A stretch of 56,470 bases of DNA from CAZXNF01 sp050741255. Lineage in GTDB: Bacteria > Pseudomonadota > Gammaproteobacteria > Burkholderiales > SG8-41. The position numbers were made by a program, and so were the translations under genes. Below, piece after piece: positions 43,214 through 52,616 of this stretch (its first letter is position 1; each line of letters starts with the position of its first letter). The notes below the pieces were generated by a model that saw only the letters and a program-made list of their open reading frames with translations, did no database searches and was not told the DNA's origin. The stretch is taken from positions 1 through 56,470 of the forward strand of contig JBOIEQ010000007.1 of NCBI GenBank assembly GCA_050741255.1, written 5' to 3'.

Positions 43214-46200
43214 TCAACCAGAGCGTGAGTGCCCAACCGGACCCGCTGGCGCAGGGCGCGTGGTGTCCGCGCCGGCCACGGGCGCAGCCTGTTCATCGCC
43301 TTCCGGATGCCGCTGCCGGCCGGACAGCAGCAGGTAGGCGCAGGGAATGACGTAGAGCGTCAGCAGCGTGCCGAGCAGCAGGCCGCCGACGATCACGAAG
43401 CCGATCGGCCGCCGCGCCTCCGCGCCGGCGCCGGTGGCGAGCGCCAGCGGCACGGCGCCCAGCACCATGGCGCCGGTGGTCATCAGGATCGGCCGCAGGC
43501 GCAGCGTGGCGGCTTCGATCACCGCTTCCAGCTTGTCCTTGCCCTGCTCCCGCAACTGGTTTGCGAATTCCACGATCAGGATGCCGTGCTTGGTGATGAG
43601 CCCCACCAGCATGATGAGGCCGACCTGGCTGTAGACGTTCAGCGTGCCGCCCGAGCCCTTCCAGAAGTCGAGCAGAAACAGCGCCGCCAGCGCGCCGGTC
43701 ATGGCGAGCGGCACCGTCAGCATGATGACGAAGGGCGCGACGAAGCTTTCGAACTGCGCCGCGAGCACGAGGTAGATGAACGCCAGTGCCAGGATGAAGA
43801 TCACGGCAAGCTGCTGTCCCGACTCGCGGTACTCGCGCGACTGGCCGTCGAGCGTGGTCTGCGCGGCGCCGGCGAACTCCTCCGCCGCGGCCCGCTCGAG
43901 AAATTGCAGCACCTCGCCGAGCGTGTAGCCCGGCGCGACGTTGCCCGAAATGATCGCGGCACGCAGCCGGTTGAAGTGATTCAGTTCCTTGGGGGCGACC
44001 GTCTCGCGCAGCTTCACGAGGTTGGAGAGCTGCACGAGGTTGCCGTCCTTGGCGCGCACGAAGATCGAGGTCAGGTCCGTCGGCTGGCGCCGCTCCCCTT
44101 CCTCGAGCCGCACGATCACGTCGTATTGTTTGCCCTCGCGCTTGAAGCGCGTGACCTGGCGGCCGCCCAGCAGCGTCTCCAGCGTGCGCCCGATCGCGCC
44201 GACGTCCGCGCCGACGGTGGACACCTTGTCGCGGTCGATGTCGACCGAGAGCTGCGGCTTGTTCAGTTTCAGGTCGGAATCGAGGTTGGCCAGCCCGGGA
44301 TACGTGCGGGCACGCGCGAGCAGTTTGTCCACCAGGGCATCGAGCTGCTGGTAGGTCGGCGCCTGCACCACGAACTGCACCGCCGGATTGCGGAAGCTCT
44401 GGCCCAGCGACGGCGGATTGATCGGAAACGCCAGCACCCCCGGCATGGTGGCGAACATTTTCGGCGCCAGCGACTTCGTGATGTCGATCTGCGAGCGCTT
44501 GCGTTCGCCCCATGGCTGCAGCCGCACAAAGGAGATCGCCGAATTGACCGGATTGGGGCGCTCCAGCCCCGGCGCCACCGCAACGAAGTAGGTGGTGATC
44601 TCGGGCACGTCCTTGTACATCGGCTCCCAGAGCTTGGCGTAGGAATCCGTGTAGTCCATGGTCGCGCCGTCGGGCGCCACCAGCACGCTGATGAAGAAGC
44701 CGCGGTCCTCCAGCGGCGACAATTCACTTTTCAGCAGCCAGCCGAGTCCGACCATCACCGCGATCAGGCCGACATAGCCGCCGATCACCCAGCGGCGGCG
44801 CGCCACCACCCAGCCGAGCGAGCGGCGGTAGCCGTTGTTCATGGCGACGAAGAAGCGCTCGGTGGCGTTATACAGCGCGCCGTGCCGTGCCTCGTGGCGC
44901 AGCAACTTGGAACACATCATCGGCGTCAGCGTCAGCGAGACGAAGCCCGAGACCAGCACGGCCATCGCCACCGTCAGCGCGAACTCGGTGAACAGCTTGC
45001 CGGTGTTGCCGGTCGCGAACACCAACGGCATAAACACCGCCGCCAGCGTGACTGTCATCGCGACCACGGCGAAGGCGATCTCCCGGCTGCCCTTGATCGC
45101 GGCCTCGAAAGGCTGCATGCCGTCTTCGATATGGCGGTGGATGTTTTCCAGCACGACGATCGCGTCGTCCACCACCAGGCCGATCGCCAGCACGATGCCG
45201 AGCAGGGTCAGGATGTTGATGGTGAAGCCGAAGATCCACAGGAAGAAGCAGGCGCCGATCAGCGACACCGGGATCGTCACGAACGGGATCAGCGTGGAGC
45301 GGAAGGAGCGCAGGAAGATGAAGATCACCAGCACCACCAGCACGATCGCCTCGCCGATGGTGTGGTAAACGGCGTCGATCGAGGCCTCGATGAACACGGA
45401 GGTGTCGAACGCCACCTTGATCTGCATGCCCTCGGGCACCGCCGCCTGGATGCGCGGCAACTGCGCCTTGACCGCCCGCGCCACCGCCAGCGTGTTGGCG
45501 GTGGACTGCTTGACGATGCCCAGCCCCACCGCCGGATTGCCGTTCACCCGCACGGTGTTGCGCTCGTCCAGCGGCCCCAGCTCGGCGCGGCCGACGTCCT
45601 TCAGCCGGACGGGATAGCCGCGCGCCTCCGTGATGATGAGATTGCTGAACTGCTCCGGCGTGCGCATGTCGGTTTCGGTCAGCACCGTGAATTCGCGCTT
45701 GGTGCTCTCGATGCGGCCGGAGGGGATCTCGACGTTCTCCCGACGCAGCGCGTTCTCCACATCGAGCGGCGTGAGGCCGAAACCGGCCAGGCGGTCGCGG
45801 TCGAGCCAGATGCGCATGGCGTACTTGCGTTCGCCGCCGATGATCACGCTCGCCACACCGGGCAGGGACTTCAGCGTGTCGGCGACGAAGCGGTCCGCGT
45901 AATCGGTAATGAACAGCGGGTCGTGGCGGTCGCTGTAAAAGGCGAGCCAGATGATGGCCTGCGCGTCGGCCTCGATCTTGGAGACCACCGGATCGTCGAC
46001 TTCGTCGGGCAGCTTGGCCCGCACCCGCGCCACACGGTCGCGCACGTCATTGGCCGCCGTGTCCGGATCGCGCTCCGGGATGAATTCCACGGTGATCGTG
46101 CTCACTTCCTCGCGCGAAATGGACTTGATGGTCCGGATGCCCTCGATGCCGGCGAGCGAATCCTCGAGCGGCTGCGTGACCTGCGACTCGATCACCTGCG

Positions 46201-46366
46201 GGCTCGCGCCGGTGTACACCGTGCGCACCGAGACCACCGGCGTGTCGATCTTCGGATACTCGCGGATCGACAGCCGCTGGAAGGAAATCACCCCCAGCAG
46301 GATGATGACGAGGCTCATCACCGTCGCGAGGACGGGACGGCGGATGGAAAGCTCCGGCAGAAACAT
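43214..46366 (-). CDS. RND multidrug efflux permease
   Basis: A 1050-residue inner-membrane pump of the HAE-1 (AcrB/MexB) family with 12 membrane segments and two large periplasmic loops. The proton-relay Asp pair is in GLVVDDAIVVLEN, and the matching Lys in GLITKHGILIVEF. The first helix is ELSIRRPVLATVMSLVI. It starts 3 bases after the adaptor gene. No outer-membrane factor gene is in the window, so it must borrow one. The substrate range is unknown. Confidence 0.96.
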   Translation of the reverse strand: MFLPELSIRRPVLATVMSLVIILLGVISFQRLSIREYPKIDTPVVSVRTVYTGASPQVIESQVTQPLEDSLAGIEGIRTIKSISREEVSTITVEFIPERDPDTAANDVRDRVARVRAKLPDEVDDPVVSKIEADAQAIIWLAFYSDRHDPLFITDYADRFVADTLKSLPGVASVIIGGERKYAMRIWLDRDRLAGFGLTPLDVENALRRENVEIPSGRIESTKREFTVLTETDMRTPEQFSNLIITEARGYPVRLKDVGRAELGPLDERNTVRVNGNPAVGLGIVKQSTANTLAVARAVKAQLPRIQAAVPEGMQIKVAFDTSVFIEASIDAVYHTIGEAIVLVVLVIFIFLRSFRSTLIPFVTIPVSLIGACFFLWIFGFTINILTLLGIVLAIGLVVDDAIVVLENIHRHIEDGMQPFEAAIKGSREIAFAVVAMTVTLAAVFMPLVFATGNTGKLFTEFALTVAMAVLVSGFVSLTLTPMMCSKLLRHEARHGALYNATERFFVAMNNGYRRSLGWVVARRRWVIGGYVGLIAVMVGLGWLLKSELSPLEDRGFFISVLVAPDGATMDYTDSYAKLWEPMYKDVPEITTYFVAVAPGLERPNPVNSAISFVRLQPWGERKRSQIDITKSLAPKMFATMPGVLAFPINPPSLGQSFRNPAVQFVVQAPTYQQLDALVDKLLARARTYPGLANLDSDLKLNKPQLSVDIDRDKVSTVGADVGAIGRTLETLLGGRQVTRFKREGKQYDVIVRLEEGERRQPTDLTSIFVRAKDGNLVQLSNLVKLRETVAPKELNHFNRLRAAIISGNVAPGYTLGEVLQFLERAAAEEFAGAAQTTLDGQSREYRESGQQLAVIFILALAFIYLVLAAQFESFVAPFVIMLTVPLAMTGALAALFLLDFWKGSGGTLNVYSQVGLIMLVGLITKHGILIVEFANQLREQGKDKLEAVIEAATLRLRPILMTTGAMVLGAVPLALATGAGAEARRPIGFVIVGGLLLGTLLTLYVIPCAYLLLSGRQRHPEGDEQAAPVAGADTTRPAPAGPVGHSRSG

Positions 46367-46369
46367 GGG

Positions 46370-47473
46370 CTACTTCGCGGGCGGCGGCGCGGGTGTCGGC
46401 GCAGACTTCGCGGCCACCGGCAGCACCATCACCGGCACCCCGTCCTGTAGCTTCATCTGCCCGTCAGTCACCACCACGTCGCCCGCCGCGAGGCCTTTGA
46501 CGATCTCGACTTCACCGGGATTGCGGCTGCCGATCTCCACCGCGGCCAGTTGCGCCTTGCCGTCCACGACGCGGAACACGTAGTTCTTGTCGCCCTTGGG
46601 CACCAGCGCCTGCTCCGGAATCAGCAGCGCCTTGTCGCGGCTGCCGAGATTCAGCGCGACGCGGGCAAACATGCCGGGGCGCAGCTTGCCGCCGGGATTG
46701 GCGATGCGCGCGCGCAGCGTCGCGGTACGCGTCTTTTCGTCGAGCGCGGTGTCGAGCGCGTAGACCTGGCCCTTGAACGGCTGGCCCGGGAAGGCGTCCA
46801 CGCGCACCGCGACGGTCTGGTCCTTTTTTACCTGCCCGAGGAAGACCTCGGGGATGCGGAAGTCGAGCTTGATGACATCGATCGCGTCCAGCCGCGCGAG
46901 ATCCTCGCCGACCTTCACGTAGGCGCCCGGGCTGACCAGTCGCAGCCCAACGATGCCCGAGAAAGGCGCGCGGATTTCCATCTTGGCGAGCCGCACCTCA
47001 TCCTCGGCCTTGCGCGCGGTCGCCTTGCGGAAGGCCTCGCGCGCGTCGTCCAGCGCCTGCTGGCTGATGAAATTCTTCTTGAACAGTTCTTCCGCGCGGT
47101 CCGCGCGCGCCTGCTGCAGCCGCACGTCGGAACTGCTGCCCGCAAGCTGCGCATCGATCTCGCTGGTGTCGAGCAGCACGAGCTTCGCGCCCCTCGCCAC
47201 CGTCTGGCCTTCGTCGAACTGGATCGCCTTGATGCGGCCCGCGGTTTCGGGCCGGATGATGACCGATTCGTTCGCGATCAGCGACCCGACGGCGCTCACT
47301 TCATTGAGGACGGTGCCAACCTTCACCGGCACGGCGCGCACGGGCATGCCGGGCGGCGGACCGCCGGCTTTCTGATCTTTCGGGTCTTTCTTGTCCTGGG
47401 CGGATACGGACAGCGGCAGTACGGCGAACAGGGCCGCGAAAGCCCCGGCGGCAAGCATGGAGATGCGGATCAT
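46370..47473 (-). CDS. RND efflux adaptor (membrane fusion protein)
   Basis: A 367-residue HlyD/AcrA-type periplasmic adaptor. It has a signal peptide (about 1-25, ending VSAQ), lipoyl halves around GRIKAIQFDEGQTVARGAKL and IRAPFSGIVGLRLVSPGAYV, a coiled-coil hairpin (about 105-150) between them, and beta-barrel and proximal domains. The start is the Met of MIRISMLAAG. It forms an operon with the RND permease. Confidence 0.95.
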   Translation of the reverse strand: MIRISMLAAGAFAALFAVLPLSVSAQDKKDPKDQKAGGPPPGMPVRAVPVKVGTVLNEVSAVGSLIANESVIIRPETAGRIKAIQFDEGQTVARGAKLVLLDTSEIDAQLAGSSSDVRLQQARADRAEELFKKNFISQQALDDAREAFRKATARKAEDEVRLAKMEIRAPFSGIVGLRLVSPGAYVKVGEDLARLDAIDVIKLDFRIPEVFLGQVKKDQTVAVRVDAFPGQPFKGQVYALDTALDEKTRTATLRARIANPGGKLRPGMFARVALNLGSRDKALLIPEQALVPKGDKNYVFRVVDGKAQLAAVEIGSRNPGEVEIVKGLAAGDVVVTDGQMKLQDGVPVMVLPVAAKSAPTPAPPPAK

Positions 47474-47553
47474 CGAGGAAACGCGCCCGGACGGCGCGCA
47501 AAAACAAAACGTGATTTTACGGCATTCCCCCGCGCCCCGGACAGCGCGGCAGC

Positions 47554-47814
47554 CTATCCGATCATGACTTCGTCGATGAAACACCACATCCAGCGTTCAC
47601 CGCGCTCGAACGAGCGCATCACGGGGTGCTGCGTGGCATGAAAATGCGCGGTGGCGTGCTTGCCCGGGGAACTATCGCAGCAGCCGACATGTCCGCATTC
47701 CAGGCACAGCCTGAGATGCACCCAGCGCTGCCCCGTTTTGAGGCATTCGACGCATCCCGTGCCGCTCGGGGTCACCTCCCGGATGGTCTCGATGTGTGCG
47801 CAGTGTTTCGCCAT
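47554..47814 (-). CDS. UBP-type zinc-finger protein
   Basis: An 86-residue protein that is almost all a ZnF-UBP domain: CVECLKTGQRWVHLRLC, CGHVGCCDSSPGKHATAHF and HPVM supply the Cys/His zinc ligands. In eukaryotes this fold binds the ubiquitin C terminus; bacterial stand-alone versions are common but their ligand is unknown. Its 5' end faces the mobile element 8 bases away, so its promoter probably lies within or beyond the element. Confidence 0.9.
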   Translation of the reverse strand: MAKHCAHIETIREVTPSGTGCVECLKTGQRWVHLRLCLECGHVGCCDSSPGKHATAHFHATQHPVMRSFERGERWMWCFIDEVMIG

Positions 47815-47822
47815 GGCCGGCT

Positions 47823-48091
47823 TAGAGCCTGTTATGGACTTAAACGTGCGCGGCGTTGAGCCAAAAGGGCTCGGCTGCTAGGCGCGAGGAGGCCGCATAG
47901 CCCCTCTATGCAACGAGGAGCAACGACGCAGACGGGCCCTTTTGGCTCAACCCGAAGGGAACGCGGGATTCGGGGTCCATTGCGTTGTCGCCGCTTGCTT
48001 ACAGTGGCTGGCACTGCGGCGCGCGCGGCTCCTAGCACTGAACCCCGACTCCCGCGTTCGCCGCATACGTTTAAGTCCATAACAGGCTCTA
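47823..48091. mobile_element. Family-1 palindromic MITE-like element, copy B
   Basis: A 269-bp copy of the element at 10399. Terminal repeats pair perfectly over the outer 25 bases but carry GGACTT where copy A has GGACCT, with the matching change AAGTCC at the right end. GTTGAGCCAAAAGGGC (47855-47870) pairs perfectly with 47936-47951, and GCATAG (47895-47900) pairs with CTATGC (47906-47911). TA flanks both tips. It separates the UBP zinc-finger gene from the AcuI-like gene, and its right tip supplies the TAG stop of the latter. Confidence 0.88.
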
Positions 48092-49072
48092 ACGGTTGAC
48101 GTCCACCACCAGGCGCCCGCGCACTTTTCCGTCGAGCACTTCCGGTGCGGCCGCGATGGCGTCCCGCAATGCGATCTCGCGCGTCATCAGGTCGAGCCTG
48201 GCGATGTCGAGGTCGCGCGCGAGCCTTGCCCATGCCGTTTCGCGGCGCTCGCGCGGGGCCATCACGCTGTCCACGCCCGCCAAGGTCACGCCCCGCAGGA
48301 TGAACGGCGCGACCGACGCCGGGAAATCCATGCCCTGCGCGAGCCCGCAGGCCGTCACCACGCCGCGGTAGCGCATACCCGCGCAGACGTTCGCGAGCGT
48401 GTGGCTGCCGACCGTGTCCACCGCGCCCGCCCAGCGCTCCTTCGCGAGCGGACGGCCCGGCTGCGACAGCGTCGCGCGGTCGATGATCTCGGCCGCACCG
48501 AGCGCCTTCAGGTAGTCCGCCTCGTGCACCCGTCCGGTGGAGGCCACCACCCGATAGCCGAGCTTCGCCAGCACCGCCACCGCCACGCTGCCCACGCCGC
48601 CGGCGGCGCCGGTCACGAGGACCTCCCCGTCGCCCGGCTTGACGCCGTGCTGCTCCAGCGCCAGCACGCACAGCATCGCGGTATAGCCCGCGGTGCCGAT
48701 CGCCATCGCCTGGCGCGAAGTGAACGCGCCGGGTGTTTTCACCAGCCAGTCGCCGGACAGTCGCGCCTTCTGCGCGAGGCAGCCCCAGTGCGATTCGCCC
48801 ACGCCCCAGCCGTTCAGCACCACGCGGTCGCCGGGCTTGAAGCGCTGGCCACTGCTGGTTTCCACGACGCCGGCGCCGTCGATGCCCGGCACCAGCGGAT
48901 ACTTGCGCGCGATCGGCGCACGGCCGGTGAGGGCGAGCGCATCCTTGTAGTTCACGGTGGAAAACTCGACCCGCAGCAGCACGTCGCCTTCCGGTAACCG
49001 CGCCTCGTCGAGGGATTGCAGCGCGCAGGTCTGCGTATCGCCCGGCTTTTCGAGCAGGATGGCATTGAACAT
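48089..49072 (-). CDS. AcuI/YhdH-family acrylyl-CoA reductase
   Basis: A 327-residue medium-chain quinone-oxidoreductase-like enzyme. VNYKDALALTGRAPI, PGIDGAGVVE and the NADPH motif GAAGGVGSVAVAVLAKLGY match AcuI/YhdH, which reduces acrylyl-CoA to propionyl-CoA. No zinc ligands are present, as expected. The start is the Met of MFNAILLEK. The stop codon TAG comes from the mobile element. It lies 19 bases from the NDH-2 gene. Confidence 0.9.
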   Translation of the reverse strand: MFNAILLEKPGDTQTCALQSLDEARLPEGDVLLRVEFSTVNYKDALALTGRAPIARKYPLVPGIDGAGVVETSSGQRFKPGDRVVLNGWGVGESHWGCLAQKARLSGDWLVKTPGAFTSRQAMAIGTAGYTAMLCVLALEQHGVKPGDGEVLVTGAAGGVGSVAVAVLAKLGYRVVASTGRVHEADYLKALGAAEIIDRATLSQPGRPLAKERWAGAVDTVGSHTLANVCAGMRYRGVVTACGLAQGMDFPASVAPFILRGVTLAGVDSVMAPRERRETAWARLARDLDIARLDLMTREIALRDAIAAAPEVLDGKVRGRLVVDVNR

Positions 49073-49091
49073 GGTTTCTCCCGGGCGCTTC

Positions 49092-50417
49092 TCAGTGCAG
49101 TTTGACGCGCGGCTCGGTGCGCCGCGTGATGAGGCGTGCCAGCGTGTCGAACGCGACCTTGGCGAACCCGTGCAGCGCGAACAGATGCATCTTGTACAGC
49201 GATACATACATGAAGCGCGCGAACAGGCCTTCGATGAAAATCGCCCCGCCCAGCAGCTTGCCCATCAGGCTGCCCACGGTGCTGTAATGGCCGAGCGACA
49301 CCAGCGAGCCGAAATCGCGGTAAACGTACGGCAACGGCGGTTGGCCGTCCAGCCGGCGCCGCAGGGTCTTCAACAAGTGCGAGGCCTGCTGGTGCGCCGC
49401 CTGCGCGCGTGGCGGGACCGTGTGCACGTGGCCCGGCCACGGACAGGCCGCGCAGTCGCCGAACGCGAAGATGTCCGGGTCCTGCGTCGTCTGCAGCGTC
49501 TGCGCGACGACCAGCTGGTTCAACCGGTTGACCTCCAGCCCGTCGAGTCCTGACAGAAACGCCGGGGCCTGGATGCCGGCGGCCCACACCGTGAGCTCGG
49601 CCGGGATGAACAGGCCGCCCACGGTGCGCACGCCACGGTCCGTGACCTCGACCACGCGTTCGCCGGCCAGCACTTCCACGTTCAACCCGCGCAACAGTTC
49701 CGTGGCGGCCCTGGACAGGCGCTCGGGCAACTGCGGCAGGATGCGCGGCGCCGCTTCGATCAGCGACAGCCGGATGTCGCGCTCGGGATTGATACGCTCA
49801 AGCCCGTATGCCACAAGTTCGCGCGTGGTGACGTGCAGTTCCGCCGCCAGCTCGACCCCTGTCGCGCCCGCACCGATGATCGCGACGTGCAGTTGCTCCG
49901 GTTTCAGCGGTTCGCTTTGCGCATTCGCGCGCAGGCAGGCATTGATCAGCCGCCGGTGGAAGCGCCGCGCCTCCTCCGGCATGTCGAGGCTGATGGCGTG
50001 TTCGCGCGCACCCGGCGTGCCGAAATCGTTGACCTGACTGCCGACCGCGATCACCAGCGTGTCATAGGGAATCCGGCGCTGCGGGATCACCGCCTCGCCT
50101 GATTCGTCTTCCCATGCGGCGACGACGATTTCGCGCGCCGTGCGGTCCAGCCCCTCGAAGCGGCCGAGCTGGAAGTAAAAATGGTGCCAGCGCGCCTGCG
50201 CGAGGTAATCGAGCGAATGGTGATCAAGGTCCATGCTGCCGGCGGCCACCTCGTGCAGCAGGGGCTTCCACAGATGCGTGCGGGCGCGGTCCACCAGCGT
50301 GACGCGCGCCCGGCCCCGTTTGCCGAGGGTGTCGCCCAGCCGCGTGGCGAGTTCGAGGCCGCCGGCGCCACCACCGACGACGACGATGCGGTGAGGCGCC
50401 GGTTGGGTATCGGTCAT
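49092..50417 (-). CDS. ndh: Type II NADH dehydrogenase
   Basis: A 441-residue flavoprotein with two dinucleotide folds: FAD motif VVVGGGAGGLELATRLG near the N terminus and NADH motif IIGAGATGVELAAEL near 170. FAFGDCAAC is the flavin ATG-like motif. A C-terminal amphipathic part (MGKLLGGAIFIEGLFARFMY) associates with the membrane. NDH-2 passes electrons from NADH to quinone without pumping protons. The Met of MTDTQPAPHR is taken as the start. Confidence 0.94.
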   Translation of the reverse strand: MTDTQPAPHRIVVVGGGAGGLELATRLGDTLGKRGRARVTLVDRARTHLWKPLLHEVAAGSMDLDHHSLDYLAQARWHHFYFQLGRFEGLDRTAREIVVAAWEDESGEAVIPQRRIPYDTLVIAVGSQVNDFGTPGAREHAISLDMPEEARRFHRRLINACLRANAQSEPLKPEQLHVAIIGAGATGVELAAELHVTTRELVAYGLERINPERDIRLSLIEAAPRILPQLPERLSRAATELLRGLNVEVLAGERVVEVTDRGVRTVGGLFIPAELTVWAAGIQAPAFLSGLDGLEVNRLNQLVVAQTLQTTQDPDIFAFGDCAACPWPGHVHTVPPRAQAAHQQASHLLKTLRRRLDGQPPLPYVYRDFGSLVSLGHYSTVGSLMGKLLGGAIFIEGLFARFMYVSLYKMHLFALHGFAKVAFDTLARLITRRTEPRVKLH

Positions 50418-50447
50418 GCCCGCATCATAGCCGACCACGGTGACCTG

Positions 50448-50472
50448 AAAAAAAGCGGGCCCTTGCGGGCCC
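50448..50472 (-). terminator. Rho-independent terminator of phoX
   Basis: Read on the minus strand, GGGCCCGCAAGGGCCC (50472-50457) is a perfect 6-bp stem with a GCAA loop, followed by a T run (A residues at 50448-50454 on the plus strand). It lies after the phoX stop and before ndh, which should therefore be transcribed independently. Confidence 0.85.
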
Positions 50473-50526
50473 GAAATTCACACGGGGGAGGCCGGGGAGA
50501 CCGTCCGTGCGCCGCTCTGGATTCCT

Positions 50527-52452
50527 TCAACCACCAATAAAGCCGCCATCTTCGCGCCGGATCACCACGGTCGCCGCGCGCGGACGGCCGCCGGACGGGC
50601 CATCGGGCCAGGTCGAAACCGCCTGCGGTTTTGCCGGATCGTTGCGTTCGCTCGACGTCTCGCCGGGATGCTGGATATTGACGAACATGGAGCGACCGTC
50701 GGGCGTCATGACGACACCGGTGACCTCGCAGCCGCGCGGCCCGGTGAGGAAGCGCCGGATCTCGCCGGTCGCAATGTCCGCGGCCAGCATCTGGTTGTTG
50801 CCCAGGCGCTCGTAGTCGCCGCGGTTCAGCACGCTCGTGGAGACATCGGTCTGGATCCACAACAGGCCGCGGTCATCGAACCACAGGCCGTCCGGGCTGC
50901 CGAAGGCATCGCCCCGGATGTTGCCGCGCTTCGCGGGATCGGGATGCTGCGGGTCGCCTGCCAGCACAAAAAGGTCCCACTTGAACGCCAGCGCAGCCGG
51001 GTCCCCGCCCGTCTCGTTCCAGCGGATGACGTGGCCGTAAACATTGCCGGCGCGCGGATTCATCGCGTTGACCGCCGGCACCTTGTCCGCGCCGCGGCGG
51101 GTGTTGTTGGTCAGCGTGCAATAAACCTCTTTCGTCCGCGGATGCACGGCGATCCACTCGGGCCGGTCCATCGGCGTGCCGCCGATCGCATCGGCCGCCG
51201 CCCGCGTGCGCACCAGCACGTCGGCCTGGTCGGTGAATCCGTTCGCGGCGGTCAGCGGTCCATGTCCATGCATCAGCGGCAACCACACGCCCGATCCGTC
51301 TTCGTTGAACTTCGCGACGTAGAGCGTGCCGTGGTCGAGCAGGCCGGCATTGGCTTTGCGGTCCGCCGCATTCACCCGGTCGCGCGAGACGAACTTGTAG
51401 AGATATTCGAACTGGCGGTCGTCTCCCATGTAGAAGACGGCGCGGCCGTCCGCCGCGGGGGCGTACCAGGCACCCTCATGCGAAAACCGTCCGAGCGCGG
51501 TGCGTTTGACCGGCCGCGACGCGGGATCGTAGGGATCAAACTCCACGACCCAGCCGAAGCGGTGCGGCTCGTTGGGGTGCTTGCCGGCGTCGAAACGCGC
51601 ATCGAACTCGTCCCAGCGGTAGCCCCGCCCCTTCGCCGCGATGCCGTTGCGCCGGTGATCGGCGGTCAGCGTGCCGCTGTTGGCGAACAGCAGGTCCCAG
51701 TTCTCCTCGCAAGTCAGGTAGGTGCCCCAGGGCGTGTAGCCGTGCGCGCAGTTGTTGATGGTGCCCAGCACCTCGCGCCCGGCGGGATCCGCGGCGGTGC
51801 GCATCAACGCGTGACCGGCCGCCGGGCCCGAGATCGTCATCGGCGTGCTCGCCGTGATGCGGCGGGCGTACTGCGACGGCCGCACGACCGACCACTGGCC
51901 GCCCTGCTGACGAACCTCGATGACGGAGCAGCCCATCGCGTTCTGCGCCTTGCGTACCTTTTCGGCGCTCCAGTTCGCGAAGCCGTCGGTGTGCAGCAAC
52001 CCGTCGTCCGTGTATTCGTGGTTCATCGCCAGCAGGCCGCTCGCGGAGCTGTTCGAACCGTACGGCAGCGGGAAATAATGGATGCCGTCATGGTGCATGC
52101 CGGCCTGCAGCGCCTGCTCGGCAGCGGTGTTCGATGCGTCCGGCTTGAATACCGGCGAACCGGAAGCGTGTCCGACCGGGTCACCCCATGCATACAGCGC
52201 ACGTGCTGAATAGCCCTCGGGCACAGTCACCGCATCAGCCGTGGAGACCGGCACGGACCTGAACCCCACGGCTGCAGGGGGCCGCGCAGGCCCGCTGGCG
52301 CAACCCGCCAGCGGCAACCCGGCTGTCGCCGCCAGTGCGCCGGCCGCCTTCAGAAAATCCCGCCGCGTGACGCGTGCGGCGATCAGTTCGCCGATCGACC
52401 TGTTGTCGGAAACGTTGAGGCGTTGCTCGGGATCGACGTAACTGTGGCTCAT
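50527..52452 (-). CDS. phoX: PhoX-family alkaline phosphatase
   Basis: A 641-residue enzyme of the PhoX/DUF839 family. A Tat signal TRRDFLKAAGALAATAGLP (about 29-47) is followed by Cys in LAGC. NHEYTDDG, GTYLTCEENWD and the beta-propeller-like repeats up to FLTGPRGCEVTG fit PhoX, a Ca/Fe-dependent phosphomonoesterase exported folded. A Pho-box-like site lies 58 bases upstream of the start. Confidence 0.93.
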   Translation of the reverse strand: MSHSYVDPEQRLNVSDNRSIGELIAARVTRRDFLKAAGALAATAGLPLAGCASGPARPPAAVGFRSVPVSTADAVTVPEGYSARALYAWGDPVGHASGSPVFKPDASNTAAEQALQAGMHHDGIHYFPLPYGSNSSASGLLAMNHEYTDDGLLHTDGFANWSAEKVRKAQNAMGCSVIEVRQQGGQWSVVRPSQYARRITASTPMTISGPAAGHALMRTAADPAGREVLGTINNCAHGYTPWGTYLTCEENWDLLFANSGTLTADHRRNGIAAKGRGYRWDEFDARFDAGKHPNEPHRFGWVVEFDPYDPASRPVKRTALGRFSHEGAWYAPAADGRAVFYMGDDRQFEYLYKFVSRDRVNAADRKANAGLLDHGTLYVAKFNEDGSGVWLPLMHGHGPLTAANGFTDQADVLVRTRAAADAIGGTPMDRPEWIAVHPRTKEVYCTLTNNTRRGADKVPAVNAMNPRAGNVYGHVIRWNETGGDPAALAFKWDLFVLAGDPQHPDPAKRGNIRGDAFGSPDGLWFDDRGLLWIQTDVSTSVLNRGDYERLGNNQMLAADIATGEIRRFLTGPRGCEVTGVVMTPDGRSMFVNIQHPGETSSERNDPAKPQAVSTWPDGPSGGRPRAATVVIRREDGGFIGG

Positions 52453-52509
52453 GCAGGCTCCGGAAAGAGGATGTCGCAGCTGGGAAGGCCGCCATGCTAG
52501 GGAGACTAT

Positions 52510-52527
52510 GTGACAGTGCGGTGACAA
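52510..52527 (-). promoter_or_regulatory. Pho box
   Basis: On the minus strand TTGTCAC-CGCA-CTGTCAC gives two 7-base direct repeats 4 bases apart, the arrangement of PhoB sites (consensus CTGTCAT-N4-CTGTCAT). It is 58 bases before the phoX start and 90 before the divergent PtxD-like start, so it could serve both. Found by eye, but position and gene identity agree. Confidence 0.75.
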
Positions 52528-52616
52528 TGCCCGTCCTGTAGGCAATGCGCGGACATCGGGATGCAATGTCAGCCGTTTACAGTGCGGTCCTCGCGATTTT
52601 GTTGAAGGAACCGCCG

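Noticed and set aside
43229..46450. A 1073-codon open frame antisense to the RND permease, and similar long antisense frames at 2812-4725, 6161-8347, 12082-13299 and 24571-26379
   Set aside because: They mirror well-recognised genes, encode low-complexity Arg/His/Asp-rich sequence typical of GC-rich antisense frames, and match no family.
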